NCBI GenBank assembly: GCA_025559845.1
Contig: CP048470.1
Coordinates: forward strand, 1,845,001-1,909,000
DNA length: 64,000 nucleotides
DNA from: Agrobacterium tumefaciens
GTDB lineage: Bacteria; Pseudomonadota; Alphaproteobacteria; Rhizobiales; Rhizobiaceae
Reading direction: 5' to 3'
In this document: positions 54,393 to 61,980 of the stretch, piece after piece
How the letters are laid out: every line of letters begins with the position of its first letter
Position numbering within the stretch: the stretch's first letter is position 1
Translations under genes and position numbers: made by a program
The notes under the pieces: model-generated
Told to the model about the DNA's origin: nothing
Seen by the model: only the letters and a program-made list of their open reading frames with translations
Databases searched by the model: none

Positions 54393-55447
54393 GGAATGCC
54401 GTCGCGGCCACGGATCAGGGGATGTCGAGGGCAGGCGGTCTTGCCACGGCAAGAGCAATCCGCTGGAGTACGCTGGTCATCGGTCTTGCCGTGCTGGCTG
54501 CGGTCTCTGTTGCCAGCCTGCTGGTCGGCGCACGCCCGATCCCGATTGCGACAGCGATCGATGTGCTGTGGTCCTATGATAGCGGTCTGGCAGAACACAT
54601 TATCATTCATGATTATCGTCTGCCGCGCACGCTGCTTGGCCTGCTGTGCGGTGCCGCCTTCGGTGTCTCGGGTGCGCTGATCCAGGCCGCTACCCGCAAC
54701 CCGCTCGCTGATCCCGGCATCCTCGGCGTCAATGCCGGTGCCGCCTTCTTCGTGACGATTGCGGTAGGGGTATTCGGATGGCAGTCGATCGACGCCTATA
54801 TCTTTGCCGCCTTTGCCGGTGCAATTGTGGTGACGCTGCTGGTCTATGGGCTGGGGGCAACCGGCCGTGATGGTGCGACACCGGTGCGGCTGGTGCTGTC
54901 GGGTGTTGCCATTGCCGCCGTGCTCGGCGGTATCGGCTCATCGATCACCCTGTTGAACCCACAGGCCTTCGATGCATTGCGGATGTGGTCGATCGGCTCG
55001 GTCGCCGGGCGTGACATCAGCGTGGTCAACGCCGTCGCCCCGTTCATTCTGAGCGGACTTGCGATTGGACTTCTGGCCGCGCGGCCGCTCAATGCCGTGG
55101 CGCTTGGCGATGATCTGGCTCGCACGCTGGGTGCCGATATCGTCAGGGCCCGCATTCTGGTGGTGATCGCCGTCACACTGCTGGCCGGGGCAGCCACGGC
55201 TGCGGCAGGGCCGATTGCCTTTGTCGGACTGATGGTGCCGCATGTGGTGCGCTGGCTGAGCGGACCCGATCAGCGCTGGATCATTGGACTGACGATGATC
55301 GGTGCGCCCATCCTGCTCCTTTGCGCCGACATTGCCGGCCGTCTTGTGCTTTACCCCGGTGAACTGGAGGCAGGCATTGTCACCGCCTTTGTCGGGGCGC
55401 CGGTGCTGATTGCGCTCGCCCGCCGCAGCAAGGCAAGCGGTCTATGA
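54389..55447 (+). CDS. Siderophore ABC transporter permease (FecCD family, first)
   Basis: 352 aa from the GTG at 54389, which overlaps the previous stop and has AAGGG upstream; ATG at 54422 is the alternative. About nine membrane segments. FecCD landmarks: RLPRTLLGLLCGAAFGVSGALIQAATRNPLADPGILGVNAGA and the ATPase-contact region ARTLGADIVRAR; ends with GPIAFVGLMVPHVVRWLSG. It overlaps the next permease gene by four bases. Confidence 0.92.
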   Translation: MRNAVAATDQGMSRAGGLATARAIRWSTLVIGLAVLAAVSVASLLVGARPIPIATAIDVLWSYDSGLAEHIIIHDYRLPRTLLGLLCGAAFGVSGALIQAATRNPLADPGILGVNAGAAFFVTIAVGVFGWQSIDAYIFAAFAGAIVVTLLVYGLGATGRDGATPVRLVLSGVAIAAVLGGIGSSITLLNPQAFDALRMWSIGSVAGRDISVVNAVAPFILSGLAIGLLAARPLNAVALGDDLARTLGADIVRARILVVIAVTLLAGAATAAAGPIAFVGLMVPHVVRWLSGPDQRWIIGLTMIGAPILLLCADIAGRLVLYPGELEAGIVTAFVGAPVLIALARRSKASGL

Positions 55448-56568
55448 CAGGGTTTCCAGCAAATCCTGCCGATGGAAACCGCAGCCATGACCGTCAAGAT
55501 CACGGTTATCGGCCGGTGATCCGTCTGCTCGGCGAACGCCTTTCGCTCCGCATCGATCCCCGCCTGGCGACCGTATCCATTGTTCTGGTGTTGCTCACCC
55601 TGACGATCGCTCTGATCTCGCTGGTCAGCGGAACCTATGAGATCGGCGTCTTCGATGCGCTGCAGGCAATGCTCGGCCATGGTGATCCAAACACCAACGT
55701 CACCGCCACCACCGATGCCGATCGGGAGATGATCCGGATGATCGTGGTCGAATGGCGGTTGCCACGGGTGGCGATGGCCATTCTGCTTGGGGCAGCACTC
55801 GGCATGAGCGGGGCGATCTTCCAGTCGCTGACCCGCAATCCGCTCGGCTCGCCCGACATCATCGGTTTTGCGGCCGGTTCCTATAGCGGTGCACTGGTGG
55901 TGATCCTGCTATTGGCAGGCGGTTATTATGCCATTGCCGCCGGTGCCCTGATCGGCGGCATTGTCACGGCATCGGCAGTCTATCTGCTCGCCTGGCGTCG
56001 TGGCGTTCAGGGCTTTCGGCTGATCATTGTCGGGATCGGTGTTGCCGCCATGCTCTCAGCCTTCAATGCCTGGATGATCCGTGAGGCGGATCTGCAGGTA
56101 GCGATGTCGGCTGCGGTCTGGGGGGCAGGGTCTCTCAACGGTCTTGGCATCGAGCAATTGCTTCCGGCCACCGTCGTCCTTGCCGTGATCATCCCGATGG
56201 TCAGCCTGCTCTCCCGCGCTCTCAGGCAGATGGAGATGGGTGATGACATGGCGCGTGCCTCGGGGATCAATGTCAACCGGACCCGGTTGTTGATGATGGT
56301 GCTGGGGGTGGCGTTGACGGCAACCGTCACGGCTGCGGCCGGACCGATCTCCTTCATCGCACTTGCCGCACCGCAGATCGCCCGCCGGCTGACACGCTCG
56401 GCCGGGACGGCACTTGCGCCATCGGCGCTGATGGGAGCACTGCTTCTGCTTTCGGCCGACTGGGCTGCCCAGCACGCCTTCGGGGTTCAGCTGCCGGTCG
56501 GCGTCATGACCGTCAGCATCGGCGGCATCTATTTCCTCTGGCTGCTCGTGCGCGAGGGACGCAGGTGA
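55444..56568 (+). CDS. Siderophore ABC transporter permease (FecCD family, second)
   Basis: 374 aa. A ~40-residue polar N-terminal extension precedes the first membrane segment. FecCD features: RLPRVAMAILLGAALGMSGA, LTRNPLGSPDIIGFAAGS, ARASGINVNRTRLL and GPISFIALAAPQIARRLT. It pairs with the first permease. The expected ATPase gene does not follow; only a 15-codon stub overlaps its stop codon. Confidence 0.92.
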   Translation: MTGFPANPADGNRSHDRQDHGYRPVIRLLGERLSLRIDPRLATVSIVLVLLTLTIALISLVSGTYEIGVFDALQAMLGHGDPNTNVTATTDADREMIRMIVVEWRLPRVAMAILLGAALGMSGAIFQSLTRNPLGSPDIIGFAAGSYSGALVVILLLAGGYYAIAAGALIGGIVTASAVYLLAWRRGVQGFRLIIVGIGVAAMLSAFNAWMIREADLQVAMSAAVWGAGSLNGLGIEQLLPATVVLAVIIPMVSLLSRALRQMEMGDDMARASGINVNRTRLLMMVLGVALTATVTAAAGPISFIALAAPQIARRLTRSAGTALAPSALMGALLLLSADWAAQHAFGVQLPVGVMTVSIGGIYFLWLLVREGRR

Positions 56569-56612
56569 GGACCGACCGGTTGCAGAGCCTGCCATTCGGT
56601 AGAAAGAAATGA
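56565..56612 (+). pseudogene. Possible remnant of the siderophore ABC ATPase gene
   Basis: A GTG overlapping the permease stop (GTGA) opens a 15-codon frame, MRTDRLQSLPFGRKK, then TGA. Operons of this type usually have the FepC-like ATPase in exactly this coupled position. The stub may be its first codons left by a deletion, or simply chance. Confidence 0.35.
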
Positions 56613-56652
56613 TTCCGACACAACGCATTCAGGGTCAGAGAGAAAAGACCAC

Positions 56653-57051
56653 ATGCATTTGAAGCGTGAGACAGTGGTGGCGATTTTTATCCTGATCGCC
56701 TGTGCACGGTCGAATGGCGGTCGCGTTAAAACAGCTGAAGCAGCAGACGCTGCAAACACCTCGAAAGAGTTTGCCGCGCAAGTTGCTTTGAAACTCGTTA
56801 CAGAGGGTTTTCTGGAAACGAAGCGTGGCCGCAACGGCGGACTGGACCTTTCCCGACCGGCGGGAAACATACTGCTCGGGGATATTTTATCACGTTTTCA
56901 GTTACAGACTGCAGCGTCGCGGCAACCCGATGAAGACAGCTTGCCTCAGGACGGCGTGCTGGATTTCCACAAGATCATCGCAGGCGCCGATCGCGCTGCT
57001 TGGACCTATCTCGACCGGTTCTCGATTGCCGATCTTGCGGAGCTTGACTGA
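56653..57051 (+). CDS. Rrf2 family transcriptional regulator without cluster cysteines
   Basis: 132 aa. Rrf2-type winged helix: TSKEFAAQVALKLVTEGFLETKRGRNGG, LDLSRPAGNILLGDIL. The three-cysteine Fe-S motif of IscR, NsrR and RirA is absent; the only Cys is in the first helix. It is therefore an Fe-S-independent member, like CymR- or YwnA-type proteins. It stands alone between the iron operon and the lipid cluster; target unknown. Confidence 0.8.
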   Translation: MHLKRETVVAIFILIACARSNGGRVKTAEAADAANTSKEFAAQVALKLVTEGFLETKRGRNGGLDLSRPAGNILLGDILSRFQLQTAASRQPDEDSLPQDGVLDFHKIIAGADRAAWTYLDRFSIADLAELD

Positions 57052-57098
57052 ATTTGAAGCTGCTGCCGCGATGCTTGAGGTCCGCGATGTCGGACTGA

Positions 57099-57698
57099 TC
57101 AGTCCGGATCGCGTAGGCCCATCCGCACACGGTTGACGACTGTCCAGATCAACAGGACGCATGCCATAGGCTGCAGATGCCACGTCCAGTCGGGCAGGGT
57201 ATCGAACATTGCAACGAGAGCACCAAGGGCGCCGAAAAGGGCGGCGCGGTCGCTTTTGCCCATCGGTCCTTCGTAGTTGCGGCCCTTGCCATGTGCAATG
57301 CCAAGGACGCCGGCAAATTCCGTCAGCGTCGCCAGGAAGATAATGATGGCAATCCATGGCAGTGAAAACGGGGCAACCAAGGCGAAGGGTATGTAGAGTG
57401 CAGCATCCGAGACCACATCGGTTATTTCGTTCAGATAACCGCCAAGTGCAGATTGCTGGCCATGCTCACGCGCGAGCATTCCATCGACGGCGTTGAACGC
57501 CATGCGCAAAAACATCCAGAGTGGTACAAGTGCAAATAGCCCCGGTTCGGGCTGGACGATCAGCAAGGCTCCAATCGCGATCGAAATGAATGCCGCAGCC
57601 AGCGTCACCTGATTGGCGGTCACTCCGATTGCGGCCAGTCGTCCAACCATCGGGCGCAAGAGGGCCTGGAAAGACGATTTCAGTTTGTAGATCGACAT
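57099..57698 (-). CDS. CDP-alcohol phosphatidyltransferase-like membrane protein (YnbA-like)
   Basis: 199 aa from the ATG at 57698, chosen because MSIYKLKSSFQALLRP fits the family start; a GTG ten codons earlier has no ribosome binding site. About six membrane segments. The CDP-alcohol phosphotransferase motif reads N-A-V-D-G-x2-A-R-x8-G-x3-N-x3-D (about residues 72-98). The first and third of the four usual metal/catalytic Asp are Asn. Size, motif and gene neighbours match E. coli YnbA of the ynbABCD set, whose reaction is not established to my knowledge. It is divergent from the rest of the cluster. Confidence 0.82.
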   Translation of the reverse strand: MSIYKLKSSFQALLRPMVGRLAAIGVTANQVTLAAAFISIAIGALLIVQPEPGLFALVPLWMFLRMAFNAVDGMLAREHGQQSALGGYLNEITDVVSDAALYIPFALVAPFSLPWIAIIIFLATLTEFAGVLGIAHGKGRNYEGPMGKSDRAALFGALGALVAMFDTLPDWTWHLQPMACVLLIWTVVNRVRMGLRDPD

Positions 57699-57817
57699 GT
57701 CAGTTCGAATCCGGTTGATTGCTTTCACAAATGCAGACGCAAGTTGAGGAAATCAACTGCAAAGGTGGGAACTCGTCTGTATAGAGTACAACGCAAGTCA
57801 ATGGGAGTGACAATGGC
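57699..57817. promoter_or_regulatory. Divergent promoter region of the ynb-type cluster
   Basis: 119 bp between the YnbA-like gene and the YnbC-like operon. It must hold both promoters. GGAAC at 57768-57772 resembles an ECF -35 element, but I see no matching -10 at the right distance, so no sigma factor is assigned. Confidence 0.45.
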
Positions 57818-59554
57818 ATGATCGAATCCGTGTTTGCGAGCCATGACGGTGTGGAACTTTTCTACCGTACCTGGCCGGCCCGATCCGGCACAGCGAAGGG
57901 TGCGATCGTGCTTCTGCATCGTGGTCACGAGCACGGCGGCAGGGTCGCGCATATCGCGGAAGAACTCGGCCTCGATGATTTCGCCTTCTACGCCTGGGAT
58001 GCACGCGGAAACGGTCGTTCTCCCGGCGAACGCGGCTACTCACCGTCATTTGCACATTCGGTGCGCGATCTCGATTGCTTCGTCCGCCATATTCGCGAGA
58101 CCGGTGGTTTCGCCATGGACCAGGTTGCAGTGGTGGCTCAGAGTGTCGGTGCCGTGCTTGCCGCAACCTGGGTGCATGATTACGCTCCGGACATCCGCGC
58201 TTTGGTGCTGGCCTCTCCGGCTTTTGACGTCAAGCTTTATGTGCCCTTCGCCAAGGAGGGCATTGCCCTCTGGCAAAAGCTCAAGGGCACTTTTTTCGTC
58301 AATTCTTACGTCAAGGCGCGTTTCCTGACACATGATCCCGAGCGCATTGCGTCGTTCGAGAGTGATCCGCTCATCACCCGGCCCATTGCGTCCAACATCC
58401 TTCTGGAACTCTACGAGGCCGCCGACAGGGTTGTCGCGGATGCCCGGGCGATCACCGTGCCGACACAGTTGCTGATTTCCGGCAGCGATTTCGTCGTGCG
58501 ACATCAGCCTCAACATCGTTTCTTCGAAAACCTCGGAAGTACGATCAAGGAACGCCACGTGCTGCCTGGTTTTTATCACGATACGCTGGGCGAGCGGGAT
58601 CGGGCAAAGGCATTGGACAAAGTCCGTGCATTCATCGCAGCACGTTTCGACGAGTCTCCAGTTGTCGCCGATCTCAGGCAAGCGCATGTTGCCGGTTATA
58701 GCCGTGACGAAGCCGACCGCTTGGCAACGCCGTTGTCGATCACCTCGCCACGTGGGGTCTATTGGGCTCTGACGCGGGCCTCTATCCGGTTTGGCGGTCT
58801 CTTTTCCAACGGCATCCGGACGGGCGTGCGAACGGGCTTCGATTCCGGCTCGACACTTGATTATGTTTATGAAGACGACGCCCGCGGGCTTGGTCCTGGC
58901 GGTCGGCTGATCGACCGCCAGTTTCTCGATGCGATCGGCTGGCGCGGTATTCGGCAGCGAAAAATACATCTGGAGGACCTGATCGGCGTGGCATTTGGCC
59001 GTCTCCGCGCTGCAGGCAAGCCATTGCGTGTTCTCGACATTGCCGCCGGTCATGGGCGCTATATTCTTGATGCCGTAGCAAAATCGGATGTGAGGCCGGA
59101 GAACATCCGATTGCAGGATTATTCGCCGATCAATGTCGACAAAGGTAACGCACTGATCGCTGAGCGCGGCCTGAAGGATATCGCGACGTTTCAACGCGCC
59201 GATGCTTTCGATACAGCCGGATTGGCGTCGGTCGAGCCAAGGCCGACGCTCGCCGTCGTCTCTGGGCTCTATGAGCTTTTTCCCGATAACGCCATGATCG
59301 AGGCGTCCCTTCGCGGGCTTGCCCAAGGATTGGAGCCAGGCTCACTGCTAATCTACACCGGCCAGCCCTGGCATCCGCAACTCGAGATGATCGCCCGGGC
59401 GCTGACTTCTCACCGTGGCGGCGAAGCCTGGATCATGCGTCGGCGCACTCAGCAGGAAATGGACCAGCTTGTCGCCGCTGCGGGCTTCCGTAAGATCGAA
59501 CAGCGCATCGACAAGTGGGGCATCTTCACCGTGTCGCTGGCGGAACGCATCTGA
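57818..59554 (+). CDS. Bifunctional alpha/beta hydrolase / SAM-dependent methyltransferase (YnbC-like)
   Basis: 578 aa, two enzymes in one chain. Residues 1-280 are an alpha/beta hydrolase of the monoglyceride-lipase/lysophospholipase type with probable triad Ser109 (VAQSVG, an A-x-S-x-G elbow), Asp224 (SGSDFVV) and His254 (GFYHDTL). Residues about 300-578 are a class I methyltransferase with motif I at 405-416 (VLDIAAGHGRYI) and later SGLYELFPDN. The same fusion occurs in E. coli YnbC. In this operon it may act on a lysolipid or head group. Substrates of both halves are unknown. Confidence 0.87.
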   Translation: MIESVFASHDGVELFYRTWPARSGTAKGAIVLLHRGHEHGGRVAHIAEELGLDDFAFYAWDARGNGRSPGERGYSPSFAHSVRDLDCFVRHIRETGGFAMDQVAVVAQSVGAVLAATWVHDYAPDIRALVLASPAFDVKLYVPFAKEGIALWQKLKGTFFVNSYVKARFLTHDPERIASFESDPLITRPIASNILLELYEAADRVVADARAITVPTQLLISGSDFVVRHQPQHRFFENLGSTIKERHVLPGFYHDTLGERDRAKALDKVRAFIAARFDESPVVADLRQAHVAGYSRDEADRLATPLSITSPRGVYWALTRASIRFGGLFSNGIRTGVRTGFDSGSTLDYVYEDDARGLGPGGRLIDRQFLDAIGWRGIRQRKIHLEDLIGVAFGRLRAAGKPLRVLDIAAGHGRYILDAVAKSDVRPENIRLQDYSPINVDKGNALIAERGLKDIATFQRADAFDTAGLASVEPRPTLAVVSGLYELFPDNAMIEASLRGLAQGLEPGSLLIYTGQPWHPQLEMIARALTSHRGGEAWIMRRRTQQEMDQLVAAAGFRKIEQRIDKWGIFTVSLAERI

Positions 59555-59561
59555 GGTAAAC

Positions 59562-60896
59562 ATGGGGGAGGGAATGACATCCGTTCCGGCGGGCACGCGA
59601 GGCGCTGTCGTTCGAGCGGCCGTGCTCTGGCTCCTGTTTCTCGCACCTTTCTTCTATCTCACCTATGGCGTGGCAAACTGGCTGGCATCGCTGAGAGAGC
59701 ATGTTCCTAACCTTGCTTTCGCCTGGGAAAAGAACATTCCATTCTTTGCCTGGACGATCATTCCCTATTGGTCGATCAACGCCTTTTATGCGCTGTCTCT
59801 CTTTGTCAACGAGACGTCGGACGATGTGACCCGCCTGGTGCGCCGTTATCTGACGGCGCAGATCATCGCCATCGCTTGCTTCCTCGCATTTCCCCTGCAG
59901 GCCATTTCCGTTCGACCGGAAACTCATGGTCTTCCGGGTTTCATGTTCGATGTCCTTGGTGGTTTCGACAAGCCGTTCAACCAGGCGCCTTCGCTGCACA
60001 TCGCCCTGCTGGTGATCATCTGGGATCATTGGCGCAGGCGGCTGACGGGCGTTTGGCGGGCGACCTGGCATGCGTGGAGCCTGCTGATCGGGATATCGGT
60101 GCTTACCACCTGGCAACATCACATTATCGACATTCCCACCGGTGCGCTGCTTGGACTGTTTGCGCTTTGGCTTTTCCCTGTCGCTAACGCGTCGCCGCTT
60201 TCGGGCTTTACCCTCACGACCGACCGAAAGGCACGGCGGCTGGCGTTCGCCTATGGTGTTGTCGCCGGGGCTTTCCTGCTGTTTGCTGTCATCTCGGTGA
60301 CTAGCAACGGTGCAGGGCTTTTGTGGCTCTGGCCGAGCCTGGCTTTTCTGCTCGTTGCGATCGGTTACGCTGGCGCAGGGCCGCAGATATTCCAGAAGCA
60401 GCAGGACGGGACTGCGAGCCTTGCAAGCCTTTGGTTGCTCTGGCCCTATCGATTTGGTGCACGGGTAAACCGCTGGTGGTGGACACGGAGCCTTCCGGCC
60501 GCGATCGACATCGGTGGTGGCGTTTTTCTCGGACGTGTTCCGAACCGGGGTGAGCTCGCCCCCTATACCGCAGTGGTCGACATGACTGCGGAATTTCTGG
60601 CGCCTGGCGAAGAGCGCATTGATTGGCGCGCGATCCCGTCGCTGGACCTGATGCCACTTACTGGAGCAAGTATTCGCGAGGGAGCGCTCGCGATCGATGA
60701 CGGTCGTGTGCGCGGGCGGGTTCTGATTTGCTGCGCACTCGGCTTTCAGCGGAGTGCCGCTGTCGCCGCTTGCTGGCTTGTGCGTTCCGGGCGTGCGGCC
60801 GACGCGGCTGCGGCGGCCGTACAGCTCAAGGCGCTTGGCCGACCGGTTCACCTGAAGTCGACGATCTTTGCGGCGATTGATGAGGCGGCGCGATGA
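59562..60896 (+). CDS. PAP2 lipid phosphatase fused to a dual-specificity-type phosphatase (YnbD-like)
   Basis: 444 aa from the ATG at 59562 (GAGG upstream). The N-terminal two-thirds is a membrane PAP2 phosphatase: about six to eight segments, PSLH at 143-146 and H186-x3-D190 (QHHIIDIP) as the two active-site blocks. The C-terminal ~130 residues are a soluble Cys-phosphatase with C391-x5-R397-S (CALGFQRS). E. coli YnbD has the same layout. Likely substrates are a phosphatidyl-alcohol phosphate and a soluble or lipid phosphoester such as a phosphatidylglycerophosphate- or phosphoinositide-like head group (inference). It overlaps the next gene (ATGA). Confidence 0.88.
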   Translation: MGEGMTSVPAGTRGAVVRAAVLWLLFLAPFFYLTYGVANWLASLREHVPNLAFAWEKNIPFFAWTIIPYWSINAFYALSLFVNETSDDVTRLVRRYLTAQIIAIACFLAFPLQAISVRPETHGLPGFMFDVLGGFDKPFNQAPSLHIALLVIIWDHWRRRLTGVWRATWHAWSLLIGISVLTTWQHHIIDIPTGALLGLFALWLFPVANASPLSGFTLTTDRKARRLAFAYGVVAGAFLLFAVISVTSNGAGLLWLWPSLAFLLVAIGYAGAGPQIFQKQQDGTASLASLWLLWPYRFGARVNRWWWTRSLPAAIDIGGGVFLGRVPNRGELAPYTAVVDMTAEFLAPGEERIDWRAIPSLDLMPLTGASIREGALAIDDGRVRGRVLICCALGFQRSAAVAACWLVRSGRAADAAAAAVQLKALGRPVHLKSTIFAAIDEAAR

Positions 60897-61330
60897 AGGA
60901 TTGGACAACAGAAGCGGCAGGAGTGGCCCGGAACCTGCGGCGAAACGGCATAGGCGGGGGGCTTCTGGCGCTTTTTCTTCTGGCTGTCGCCCCAGTAACA
61001 GCCGGCGCATACGGGTTTACGGCCGCACTGGGATGGTGGTTGCTGCTTGCGTTCTGCCTTGTTCCTCTCGCGCTCGCTGCTCACCTCCTGTTTGACGCAT
61101 TGCTGTTTCGAATGGCTGCATCATACGACAGTGAAGAGGTTGGTCTGATGGCGATTGACGATGTGCTGGCACGCATGGGACTTCGACCAAAACCAACGGT
61201 TCCGGCGCCCCTGTCTCAACGTGTGTCCGGATGCCGTCGGCTTGTTCTCCTGCAATGGTCGGCCCTTTCCATTGGCATCCTGCTCTACGCAGTTCTTCTG
61301 CTTGATGCGATGGATGGAGGACGACCTTGA
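60893..61330 (+). CDS. Small membrane protein of the lipid cluster, unknown
   Basis: 145 aa. Three hydrophobic segments (about 22-44, 47-68, 117-137) separated by a soluble stretch (LMAIDDVLARMGLRPK). I recognise no family. It overlaps genes on both sides (ATGA and TGATG), so it is made with YnbD-like and PlsC-like proteins and probably belongs to the same membrane complex or pathway. Confidence 0.8.
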   Translation: MKDWTTEAAGVARNLRRNGIGGGLLALFLLAVAPVTAGAYGFTAALGWWLLLAFCLVPLALAAHLLFDALLFRMAASYDSEEVGLMAIDDVLARMGLRPKPTVPAPLSQRVSGCRRLVLLQWSALSIGILLYAVLLLDAMDGGRP

Positions 61331-61980
61331 TGGGCCACGCCTCTCTGCTTCAGATCGTTTCCGGTTCCGTACTCGCCGTCCTTGCTCGGGGGGTGACGGG
61401 TGTGCGGCCTATTTGGGCCGGATCGCCACCGAATGGACGCCAGCGGATCTACTACGCCAATCACGCAAGCCACGGCGATTTCATTCTTGTCTCGACGTGC
61501 CTGATCCCGGCTGAGCGCAGCCGGACGGCGGCCGTCGCCGGGGCGGATTATTGGGGATCTGGCCGTGTCCGCCAATTCATTTCCCGCAGGCTGCTGCAAA
61601 CGGTTCTTGTCGAGCGCAATTGGGTAGAGCGTACGGCCGATCCGATGCAGGTCATGCTTGGCGCGCTCGATTCCGGTCAATCGCTGATCTTCTTTCCCGA
61701 AGGCACGCGCAACATGACGGAGGAACCGTTGCTCCGGTTTCGTTCCGGCCTCTATAACCTCGCCGCGGCCCGACCGGATGTCGAACTCGTTCCCTGCTGG
61801 ATCGAGAATATGTCCCGCGTTTTACCCAAGGGCTCTCTATTGCCGATACCACTCCTGTGCCGGGTGGTTTTTGGTGCGCCTGTGACGCTTCAAGAGGGCG
61901 AGGACCGCAAGGATTTTCTTGATCGCGCCCGGCAGTCGCTTCTTGCGCTTGCACCCCGAAAGGATGGAAACAGCCGATGA
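61330..61980 (+). CDS. PlsC-type 1-acyl-glycerol-3-phosphate acyltransferase
   Basis: 216 aa from the ATG at 61330 (TGATG overlap with the previous stop). Acyltransferase block I is NHASHGD (His45-x4-Asp50), block III FFPEGTRN (about 117-124), and block IV-like LVPCWIENM. It transfers an acyl chain to a lysophosphatidate-like acceptor at the inner membrane. Within this operon it would make phosphatidate for the CdsA-like enzyme encoded next. Confidence 0.88.
   Translation: MGHASLLQIVSGSVLAVLARGVTGVRPIWAGSPPNGRQRIYYANHASHGDFILVSTCLIPAERSRTAAVAGADYWGSGRVRQFISRRLLQTVLVERNWVERTADPMQVMLGALDSGQSLIFFPEGTRNMTEEPLLRFRSGLYNLAAARPDVELVPCWIENMSRVLPKGSLLPIPLLCRVVFGAPVTLQEGEDRKDFLDRARQSLLALAPRKDGNSR

Noticed and set aside
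57768..57789. GGAAC at the ynb divergent region as a general-stress (EcfG-type) promoter
   Set aside because: No CGTT-like -10 element at 16-17 bp; the match is only the -35 half.
58046..59326. 426-codon minus-strand frame opposite the hydrolase-methyltransferase gene
   Set aside because: No recognisable domain and wholly inside a gene with intact active sites.
59526..61010. 494-codon minus-strand frame opposite the PAP2/Cys-phosphatase gene
   Set aside because: Low-complexity, Arg/Pro/Gln-rich translation typical of antisense shadow.
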